From Neomegalonema sp. (GTDB taxonomy: Bacteria > Pseudomonadota > Alphaproteobacteria > Rhodobacterales > Rhodobacteraceae): 64,000 nucleotides of DNA. Every line of letters starts with the position of its first letter. Position 1 is the stretch's first letter. Below the pieces are notes generated by a model that saw only the letters and a program-made list of their open reading frames with translations, made no database searches and was not told where the DNA came from. Below, piece after piece: positions 57,639-64,000 of the stretch. The position numbers were made by a program, and so were the translations under genes. Location: NCBI GenBank assembly GCA_022760435.1, contig JALEFY010000005.1:186001-250000 (forward strand), in the 5' to 3' direction.

Positions 57639-58034
57639 ATGACTTCTGCAAATTCGGATCTGCGTACCCCGGCCAATCGCGTTCTGGGACTGGGCTCGGC
57701 GAAGGACGGTGTGGGCCATTGGTGGGCGCAGCGCCTTTCCTCGGTGGCCCTGATCCCGCTGACCTTTCTGTTCGTGATCCCGCTCGCTGGTGTGATCGGC
57801 GAAGGTTTTGACGCCGTGCGGGCGCTTTACCAGCAGCCCTATCACGCGATCATTGCGATCCTGTTCCTCGCGGTCACCTTCTGGCACCATCAACAGGGCT
57901 TGCAGGTCGTAATCGAGGACTATGTTCACGGCAAGGGCAGCCGCACGATCATGCTGGTGCTCAACTCGCTGGTGACGGTCGCTCTTGCTGTTATCGGTAT
58001 TTTCTCGGTCGCCAAGATCGCCTTTGGCGGCTGA
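57639..58034 (+). CDS. sdhD: Succinate dehydrogenase hydrophobic anchor subunit
   Basis: A 131-residue three-helix anchor. [30 protein letters not shown] is typical of alphaproteobacterial SdhD. The heme/quinone region lies in [22 protein letters not shown]. The ATG at 57639 follows GAGGGG and lies 12 bp after sdhC. Confidence 0.94.
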   Translation: MTSANSDLRTPANRVLGLGSAKDGVGHWWAQRLSSVALIPLTFLFVIPLAGVIGEGFDAVRALYQQPYHAIIAILFLAVTFWHHQQGLQVVIEDYVHGKGSRTIMLVLNSLVTVALAVIGIFSVAKIAFGG

Positions 58035-58183
58035 GACTTGGCGGCGCTCGCGACTGGGCGAGCGGCTGGCCCGGATTGAACATTTCGCCGCGTGATCGGA
58101 TCCAGGCTCGGTGCCGCCCGGTCACGCAATCGCAGGCACGCTCGGCGCGCGGCGCTGGCGGACCCATCCATAAGGACGATATG

Positions 58184-59980
58184 ATGAGCGCTTATGAATA
58201 TGTGGACCACCATTACGATGTGGTCGTGGTCGGCGCGGGGGGCTCGGGCCTGCGCGCGACGCTGGGGATGGCCGAACAGGGCCTGAAAACCGCTTGCGTA
58301 ACCAAAGTGTTCCCGACCCGCTCGCACACCGTGGCCGCGCAGGGCGGCATTGCTGCGAGCCTCGGGAATATGGGTCCCGATAGCTGGCAATGGCACATGT
58401 TCGACACCGTCAAGGGCTCGGACTGGCTCGGCGACATGGACGCGATGGAGTATCTGGCGCGCGAAGCACCGCAAGCGGTCTACGAGCTCGAACATTACGG
58501 CGTGCCCTTCAGCCGGACCGAGGAAGGCAAGATCTATCAGCGCCCGTTCGGCGGCCATACCACCGAATTCGGTGAAGGCCCCCCGGTGCAGCGCACCTGT
58601 GCCGCCGCTGACCGCACCGGTCACGCGATCCTGCATTCGCTCTATGGTCAGTCGGTCAAGAACAACGCCCAGTTCTTTGTCGAGTATTTCGCCACCGATC
58701 TGATCATGTCCGATGATGGCGTCTGCCAGGGCCTGATCGCCTGGAAACTCGATGACGGCACCATCCACCGCTTCCGCGCGAAAATGGTCGTCCTCGCCAC
58801 GGGTGGCTATGGTCGCGCCTATTTCTCGGCGACCTCGGCCCATACCTGCACCGGCGATGGCGGCGGCATGGTCGCGCGTCAGGGTCTGCCCTTGCAGGAT
58901 ATGGAATTCGTTCAGTTCCACCCCACCGGCATCTATGGCTCGGGCTGCCTGATCACCGAAGGTGCCCGCGGCGAGGGCGGGTATCTGACCAACTCCGAAG
59001 GCGAGCGCTTCATGGAGCGTTATGCGCCGACCTACAAGGATCTGGCCTCGCGCGATGTGGTGTCGCGCTGCATGACCATCGAGATCCGCGAAGGTCGCGG
59101 TGTGGGCGAGCGCAAGGATCATATCCATCTGCACCTCAACCACTTGCCGCCCGAAACGCTGGCCGAGCGCCTGCCGGGCATCTCGGAAAGCGCCAAGATC
59201 TTCGCCGGTGTTGACGTCAACAAGGAGCCTATCCCGGTTCTGCCGACCGTGCATTACAACATGGGCGGCATCCCGACCAATTACTGGGGCGAAGTGCTCA
59301 ACCCGACCGAGGATAACCCGGATAATGTCGTCCCCGGCCTGATGGCCGTTGGTGAAGCGGGCTGCGCGAGTGTGCACGGTGCCAACCGCCTCGGCTCGAA
59401 CTCGCTGATCGATCTGGTGGTGTTCGGCCGCGCCGCAGCGATCAAGGCCGGTGAAGTGGTCTCGCCCGAGGGCGCCGCGCCCGAGCTGAACCCGGCCTCG
59501 CTGGAAGCGGCAGTCTCGCGCTTCGACGGGATGCGCAACGCGAGCGGGTCGACCCCGACCGCCGATCTGCGCGATCGCATGCAGCGGGCGATGCAAGAAG
59601 ACATGGCGGTGTTCCGGACCGAAGAAACCATGCAAAGCGGCGTCAATCGCATCAAGGAGATCTGGCAGGCCAAATCGGACATCCAGGTTACCGACCGCTC
59701 GCTGATCTGGAACTCGGACCTGATGGAGACCCTCGAATTCGAGAACCTGATGGCCAATGCGCTGTGCACCGCAACCTCGGCTGTAGCGCGCAAGGAAAGC
59801 CGCGGCGCGCATGCGCGTGAGGACTACCCGGATCGCGATGACGTGAACTGGCGCGTCCATAGCCTCGCCTGGATCAATGGCGAAGGCGATCATCGCCTTG
59901 GCTATCGTCCGGTGCATGTGAACCCGCTCTCCAACGAAGTGCCGATGCCGAAAATGGCACCGAAGGCTCGGGTTTACTGA
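58184..59980 (+). CDS. sdhA: Succinate dehydrogenase flavoprotein subunit
   Basis: A 598-residue FAD protein oxidising succinate to fumarate. [21 protein letters not shown] is the FAD site, and [19 protein letters not shown] holds the FAD-linking His. [40 protein letters not shown] and [19 protein letters not shown] complete the active site. Of two adjacent ATGs, 58184 is best spaced from AAGGA. It ends 1 bp before the glycosyltransferase-like gene. Confidence 0.97.
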   Translation: MSAYEYVDHHYDVVVVGAGGSGLRATLGMAEQGLKTACVTKVFPTRSHTVAAQGGIAASLGNMGPDSWQWHMFDTVKGSDWLGDMDAMEYLAREAPQAVYELEHYGVPFSRTEEGKIYQRPFGGHTTEFGEGPPVQRTCAAADRTGHAILHSLYGQSVKNNAQFFVEYFATDLIMSDDGVCQGLIAWKLDDGTIHRFRAKMVVLATGGYGRAYFSATSAHTCTGDGGGMVARQGLPLQDMEFVQFHPTGIYGSGCLITEGARGEGGYLTNSEGERFMERYAPTYKDLASRDVVSRCMTIEIREGRGVGERKDHIHLHLNHLPPETLAERLPGISESAKIFAGVDVNKEPIPVLPTVHYNMGGIPTNYWGEVLNPTEDNPDNVVPGLMAVGEAGCASVHGANRLGSNSLIDLVVFGRAAAIKAGEVVSPEGAAPELNPASLEAAVSRFDGMRNASGSTPTADLRDRMQRAMQEDMAVFRTEETMQSGVNRIKEIWQAKSDIQVTDRSLIWNSDLMETLEFENLMANALCTATSAVARKESRGAHAREDYPDRDDVNWRVHSLAWINGEGDHRLGYRPVHVNPLSNEVPMPKMAPKARVY

Positions 59981-59981
59981 C

Positions 59982-61217
59982 ATGTTCCGGGCGCTTGGAC
60001 GGCCCGCCCGCCGGGTGGCCGTCCGCACCGCGACCTACATTGCGCCCGGACCGGGCAAGCAGGCGCGCCGCTGGCTGTTCAACCGGGCGGCGCGCCGCGG
60101 GGATACGCAAGCGATGCTGGATCTGTTGTCAACGCCGTACAATGACGAACCGGTTGACCGGTTCGGCCTGTTTCGTGCGGTCGATTTCTGGCTCTCCGAG
60201 GAGCGGTCCGGTCTGGGCAGGCGCGCCGGGGACGTGAGCCTGTCCGATCTGGCCCCTCTCGCGCCGCTTTTCGCTCATTACGACCAGCAGATCTTCGCCG
60301 CTCTGAGCCAATTTCACGGCGGCGATCCCGAAGGCGCGCTCTCGCGACTTGAGGCGCTGAGCCGCGATCCCGAGCAAAGCGCGCAGGCGCGGCGCGGGCT
60401 TGGCGCCTGGCATTTGTTCCTTCAGCTTCATCGGGGTCGGCACGCAGATCCGCTGACATCAGCAAAGCCCGGCGAGCCGTTAGGTCCGCTCATCCAGTTC
60501 TGGGACAAGGACACGCCCGGCGATGTTCAGGCCGAGATGGATCGATGGCGGGCGCTGGCTGGCGACAGTTCCTATCGCTGCTTCGACGATCGCTCGGCGA
60601 AAGACTTCATCGCCAACGCGATTGGCAAGCGCGAAGCCGATATCTATGCCAGCGCCCGACATCCGGCGATCAAGTCGGATCTGCTGCGTCTATGCGCCCT
60701 TCATGAGCTCGGCGGACTTTATATCGACGCCGATGCGCGTCCGCAGCCGGGGCTTCGGGCCATATTGGCGCAGCTGCGCGCCGTGCCGACACTGTGGTTT
60801 GACACTGCGATCCCGGAAGCGAAGATCATCAATGGCATGATCAGCGCCCCGGCGCGAGCACCGTTCCTGCGCGCCGCGGTCGAGGAGGGCTTTCGCCGGC
60901 TGGTCGATGCGCCGGCCTTGCCGCTCATGGCGCTTGCCGGGCCGCTGATGCTCACCGAAATCGCGATCACCCATCTGAATGGGAGCGCATTACATGGCTG
61001 GCGCGCCGTCCCCAATGCCCTGGGGCAACGGCAGATCTTTCGCCAGATCGAGGCCAACTACAAGCGCGATGCACGCAACTGGCACCTGCATGAGCGCCGG
61101 TTGGACGCGTCGCAACAGGGCGGCTCTGGCGCGGCCGAGCCGCCCTCATTTCCACTTTCATCACCGCAAAATCACACCGGACATCCCGGTCTCGCAAAAG
61201 GGTTCGAAAATGGCTAA
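59982..61217 (+). CDS. OCH1/Gly_transf_sug-type glycosyltransferase embedded in the sdh operon
   Basis: A 411-residue protein between sdhA and sdhB. The C-terminal half is a glycosyltransferase domain of the DXD sugar-transferase (OCH1-like) family. [20 protein letters not shown] (about 171-190) is followed by [34 protein letters not shown] (about 222-254), whose Y-I-D-A-D is the metal and nucleotide-sugar DXD motif. The first 160 residues are helical and repeat-like ([26 protein letters not shown]), resembling a TPR region. The start lies 1 bp after the sdhA stop, and the end overlaps sdhB by 8 bp, so it is translationally locked into the operon. Acceptor unknown. Confidence 0.82.
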   Translation: MFRALGRPARRVAVRTATYIAPGPGKQARRWLFNRAARRGDTQAMLDLLSTPYNDEPVDRFGLFRAVDFWLSEERSGLGRRAGDVSLSDLAPLAPLFAHYDQQIFAALSQFHGGDPEGALSRLEALSRDPEQSAQARRGLGAWHLFLQLHRGRHADPLTSAKPGEPLGPLIQFWDKDTPGDVQAEMDRWRALAGDSSYRCFDDRSAKDFIANAIGKREADIYASARHPAIKSDLLRLCALHELGGLYIDADARPQPGLRAILAQLRAVPTLWFDTAIPEAKIINGMISAPARAPFLRAAVEEGFRRLVDAPALPLMALAGPLMLTEIAITHLNGSALHGWRAVPNALGQRQIFRQIEANYKRDARNWHLHERRLDASQQGGSGAAEPPSFPLSSPQNHTGHPGLAKGFENG

Positions 61218-61989
61218 ATTTGCACTTCCCAAGAACTCCCGCATGGTCACCGGCAAGACCTGGCCCAAGCCCGAGGGTGCCAAGAATGTCCGGGCCTTCA
61301 AGATCTACCGCTGGGATCCGGATACCAAGGCCAATCCGCGCATCGACACCTATCATGTCGATCTTGATAAATGCGGGCCGATGGTTCTGGACGCGCTGAT
61401 CAAGATCAAGAACGAGATCGACCCGACGCTGACCTTCCGCCGCTCCTGCCGCGAAGGGATCTGCGGTTCTTGTGCGATGAATATCGACGGGACCAATGGT
61501 CTGGCCTGCACCACCGGTATCGACGAGATCAGCGGTGCCGTGCGCATCTATCCGCTGCCGCATATGCCGGTGGTCAAGGATCTGGTGCCGGATCTGACGC
61601 ATTTCTACGCCCAGCACGCCGCGGTTCAGCCCTGGCTCGAAACCAAGACCCCCGCTCCGCAGGGCGAATGGCGCCAGTCGATCGAGGATCGCAAGAAGCT
61701 CGACGGGCTTTATGAATGCATCATGTGCGCCTCCTGCTCGACCTCTTGCCCGAGCTACTGGTGGAACGGCGATCGCTATCTCGGCCCAGCCGCGCTGCTG
61801 CAAGCCTATCGCTGGCTGATCGATAGCCGCGATGAAGCAACGGGCGAGCGTCTCGATGATCTCGAGGATCCGTTCCGCCTCTATCGCTGCCACACGATCA
61901 TGAACTGCGCCAAGACCTGCCCGAAGGGCCTCAACCCGGCCAAGGCAATCGCCGAGATCAAGAAGATGATGATCGAGCGCCGGGTCTGA
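61210..61989 (+). CDS. sdhB: Succinate dehydrogenase iron-sulfur subunit
   Basis: A 259-residue subunit carrying three Fe-S clusters: 2Fe-2S ([13 protein letters not shown]), 4Fe-4S ([17 protein letters not shown]) and 3Fe-4S ([21 protein letters not shown]). The ATG at 61210 overlaps the preceding gene and has AAGGG seven bases upstream. It ends with a hairpin 30 bp downstream. Confidence 0.97.
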   Translation: MAKFALPKNSRMVTGKTWPKPEGAKNVRAFKIYRWDPDTKANPRIDTYHVDLDKCGPMVLDALIKIKNEIDPTLTFRRSCREGICGSCAMNIDGTNGLACTTGIDEISGAVRIYPLPHMPVVKDLVPDLTHFYAQHAAVQPWLETKTPAPQGEWRQSIEDRKKLDGLYECIMCASCSTSCPSYWWNGDRYLGPAALLQAYRWLIDSRDEATGERLDDLEDPFRLYRCHTIMNCAKTCPKGLNPAKAIAEIKKMMIERRV

Positions 61990-62018
61990 TCGACGCGCAA
62001 ACCGCCAAGAGTTGCATG

Positions 62019-62049
62019 AGCCCGGAGCGATCGCTTCGGGCTTGCGCCG
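62019..62049 (+). terminator. Hairpin after sdhB
   Basis: AGCCCGGAGCGA and TCGCTTCGGGCT form a near-perfect inverted repeat with one G-U pair and a minimal loop. The U-tract is weak. Confidence 0.45.
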
Positions 62050-62131
62050 TTTCTGAGCATGATTGCATGGCTGCGCCATAGTGCTGCCCCAGCTTTGAAA
62101 GAGGTTGATCGCTCTTTCCCCACCGAGCTTA

Positions 62132-62950
62132 ATGCCTCTCATGATCGCCCGAATGATGCTCTCTCGCTTTCTCATCCCGCTGATCTGCCTGCTCGCTGGC
62201 AGCGCGCTCGCCCAGCCGACGGGGCGGCTCCTGTTTGTCGAGGAAGCGCCCGGCAGCGCGGCCTTGCGTCTGCGCTTTTTGCCTGAAGAGAACGGGGTGA
62301 TCGACGATCTGCCCCCCGGGGCATTCGAGCGCCTGCTGGTGACGGGCACCTATTCGAGCGGCGATGATTTCCGCCCGGAGGGCTTCGTGATTCGGCAAGG
62401 CGATCCGACCAGACCCTATCCGCAGGGCTGGGACGGACTTTTGCTCGCCTATGCCGATGGCAGGGCCGATATCTTCGAGCTGGGTGCGGTGCGGCTTGGG
62501 GATGAGGTCTTCGATCTGCGCGACAAGGCGGCGAAATGGCGCTTTGTCGAGCTCGCCCGGCTCGCCGGTGTTTCAGCGGTGCAAAGTCATCTGCTGATCC
62601 GGGAAGGGGTGCTGGATCTGCGCCCGGTTGAAAATGCCCGCCGGTTTCACCGCCGCATCCTGTTTCAGCTCGAGGATGGTCGGCTCGGGATCTGGGACAG
62701 CCGCCCGCAGACGTTGACACTCTATGAGGCAGCGCAGGCGTTGCAGAAGATATTGCCGGTACGCATGGCGCTCAATCTCGACATGGGCGCCTATGACTTT
62801 TGCGAACGGGCGACGGCGCAGGCTGCGGAGAATTGCGGTCTGCTCGATCGCAGCCGGATCGGGCCTTTGACCAATGTCATAGAGGTCAGTGCGCCGAAGC
62901 TCCTGCCCGAAACGGTGTCTCAAGCTGCCGAGATGGAGCCGGCCAGGTAA
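62132..62950 (+). CDS. Secreted protein of unknown function, possible phosphodiester-glycosidase relative
   Basis: About 272 residues. A signal peptide (LSRFLIPLICLLAGSALAQ) ends near ALA-Q. The mature part is rich in beta-like segments (LRLRFLPEENGVIDDLP, DGRADIFELGAVRLGDEVFDLRD, HRRILFQLEDGRLGIWDS). QALQKILPVRMALNLDMGAYDFCE resembles the catalytic LNLD-G region of the NAGPA phosphodiester glycosidase family. The match is by eye and is not a firm call. TTG/ATG starts exist at 62105, 62132, 62141 and 62153. The 3' end overlaps the 3' end of zapE by 31 bp in convergent orientation. Confidence 0.6.
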   Translation: MPLMIARMMLSRFLIPLICLLAGSALAQPTGRLLFVEEAPGSAALRLRFLPEENGVIDDLPPGAFERLLVTGTYSSGDDFRPEGFVIRQGDPTRPYPQGWDGLLLAYADGRADIFELGAVRLGDEVFDLRDKAAKWRFVELARLAGVSAVQSHLLIREGVLDLRPVENARRFHRRILFQLEDGRLGIWDSRPQTLTLYEAAQALQKILPVRMALNLDMGAYDFCERATAQAAENCGLLDRSRIGPLTNVIEVSAPKLLPETVSQAAEMEPAR

Positions 62951-64000
62951 TCCTTGCTCTGCATTTCCATCAATCGGCTGACCGTGCGCTCGAACTCGAA
63001 CGCGCCCTCACCCGCCTCGTAAAGATGTTCGGGTGCCGCCGCCGCTGAGCAGACCAATTGCTTGCGGCCCTCATACAGAGCGTCGATCAGGGTCACGAAG
63101 CGCTTGGCCTCGTTGTTATTGGCGCGCGAGAGGCGCGGGATCTCATCAATGAACAGGGCTTTGACCGCCCCTGCGATCGCGAGATAGTCGGCCGGGCCGA
63201 GCGGGCGCGCACAGAGCTCGGCAAAGCTGGCGCGCCCGACGCCGTTGCAAAAGCGCGGCAAGGTGACGGTGCGCCCCTGCACCTCGATATCGAGCGCAGC
63301 GGCTCTGCCACCGCCTGTGACATCTTCCCAAGCCGCATCCATCGCGCCGCGCGCAGTCTCGTCCAGCGGACTGTAATAGACTTGCAGGCCGCGCAGACGC
63401 GCCAGGCGAAAATCGGTCGGGCCATCGAGATGGTGCAGATCGAGCCGCTGGCAGATCATCTCGATGAACGGCACGAAGCGCTCGCGTTGCAGGCCGTTCT
63501 TGTAGAGATCGTTGGGGTGGCGGTTGGAGGTGGTGACGATCACCACATGCCGCTCGAAAAACGCCTCGAACAGGCGGCCCAGGATCATCGCATCGGCGAT
63601 GTCCGTCACCTGCATCTCGTCAAAGCAGAGCAGTGCCGCCTCATCGGCGATCTGCCCGGCAACCAGCGGGATCGGATCCTCGACACCGCTGGCGCGGGCG
63701 GCGTTGAGGCGCTTGTGCACGTCCTGCATGAAGGCGTGGAAATGCACCCGTTTCTTCGGCTCGATCGGCGCGGTTTCGAAGAACAGGTCCATAAGCATAG
63801 ATTTGCCGCGCCCGACCCCGCCATACATGTAGAGCCCGATCCGCTCGGCCACCTGCTCTTCGCCTCGGCGGGTGAAGCCGAACAGGCCCCAGATCCCGCG
63901 CGCCGAACGCGGGGCGTAGTCCTTCAGGCGCATATGCAGGAGTTGCAGCTTCTCGACCGCCGCGCGCTGGGCATCATCGGCGCGCAGGGCGCCTTCGGCG
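62920..64000 (-). CDS. zapE: Cell division protein ZapE (AFG1-like ATPase), partial
   Basis: The reading frame continues past the right edge; its first visible residues are AEGALRADDAQRAAVEKLQL, typical of the ZapE N-terminus. Walker A is YMYGGVGRGKSMLMDLFF, Walker B CFDEMQVTDIADAMIL, and the sensor VVIVTTSNRHPNDLYKNGLQ. FCNGVGRASFAELCARPLGPADYLAIA follows. The C-terminus overlaps the upstream convergent gene by 31 bp. ZapE/AFG1 interacts with FtsZ in bacteria and with respiratory complexes in mitochondria. A place next to the sdh genes is conserved in alphaproteobacteria. Confidence 0.93.
   Translation of the reverse strand, partial: AEGALRADDAQRAAVEKLQLLHMRLKDYAPRSARGIWGLFGFTRRGEEQVAERIGLYMYGGVGRGKSMLMDLFFETAPIEPKKRVHFHAFMQDVHKRLNAARASGVEDPIPLVAGQIADEAALLCFDEMQVTDIADAMILGRLFEAFFERHVVIVTTSNRHPNDLYKNGLQRERFVPFIEMICQRLDLHHLDGPTDFRLARLRGLQVYYSPLDETARGAMDAAWEDVTGGGRAAALDIEVQGRTVTLPRFCNGVGRASFAELCARPLGPADYLAIAGAVKALFIDEIPRLSRANNNEAKRFVTLIDALYEGRKQLVCSAAAAPEHLYEAGEGAFEFERTVSRLMEMQSKDYLAGSISAA

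Noticed and set aside
57926-60028. A 700-codon - strand frame opposite sdhA
   Set aside because: Mirror of a strongly conserved gene with low-complexity Arg/Gly/His composition and no domain or ribosome-binding site; a codon-bias artefact.

Overview
The window is a 64 kb piece of a high-GC alphaproteobacterial chromosome, densely packed with housekeeping genes and showing no phage, insertion sequence, CRISPR array or rRNA/tRNA gene that I can see. Lineage clues are the Hsp20-DUF1150 pair, a TIGR02300 zinc-ribbon acidic protein, the PetP/PetR-type regulator pair divergent from a branched-chain aminotransferase, an intracellular PHA depolymerase, the DUF484-xerC pair, and an F1 ATPase operon atpHAGDC lacking F0 genes. 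The combination suggests an aerobic, marine-type member of the Rhodobacterales/Hyphomonadaceae/Maricaulales side of the Alphaproteobacteria. This genus-level guess is inference only.

Layout. 1-3.0 kb: end of lptB, then rpoN, hpf and ptsN (nitrogen sigma factor, ribosome hibernation, PTS-Ntr). 3.0-6.3 kb: a heat-shock pair (DUF1150, Hsp20) with a sigma-32-like promoter, and glnK-amtB for ammonium sensing and uptake. 6.3-10.4 kb: a bifunctional penicillin-binding protein, a SprT/YgjP-type metalloprotease and phaZ. 10.5-18.6 kb: TIGR02300 protein, an RNA m5U methyltransferase, tlyA, a TerB-like membrane protein, dxs, xseB, an HDAC-family deacetylase, petR and petP. 18.8-27 kb (+ strand): aminotransferase, rsfS, rlmH, gpmI, then the cell-wall set EnvC-like/ctpA/divergent polysaccharide deacetylase, and rppH. 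27-32 kb (- strand): atpHAGDC. 32-37 kb: priA, a transaldolase-like gene, DUF484 and xerC. 37-47.5 kb (- strand): a TCA block transcribed mdh, sucC, methyltransferase, sucD, odhA, odhB, lpd. 47.8-53 kb (- strand): an envelope-transport cluster with a TetR regulator, an outer-membrane beta-barrel, and a giant ORF that fuses an MMPL/RND transporter to a LolA-like periplasmic protein. 53-55 kb: a voltage-gated channel of the NaChBac family and a GNAT acetyltransferase. 55-62 kb (+ strand): a malyl-CoA lyase/thioesterase-like gene, a mesaconyl-CoA-hydratase-like gene, and sdhC, sdhD, sdhA, a glycosyltransferase-like gene, sdhB. 62-64 kb: a secreted unknown protein and zapE running off the edge.

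Functionally, the second half holds a large part of the oxidative TCA cycle (2-oxoglutarate dehydrogenase to malate) next to the F1 ATPase. The most unusual points are: (i) the RND-LolA-like fusion, joined across a run of seven A that overlaps a near-perfect Shine-Dalgarno sequence containing an out-of-frame TAA; (ii) an OCH1-type glycosyltransferase gene translationally embedded between sdhA and sdhB; (iii) a methyltransferase between sucC and sucD; (iv) a channel with the filter TLENWAD; and (v) rsfS, whose only good ribosome-binding site precedes an ATT codon.
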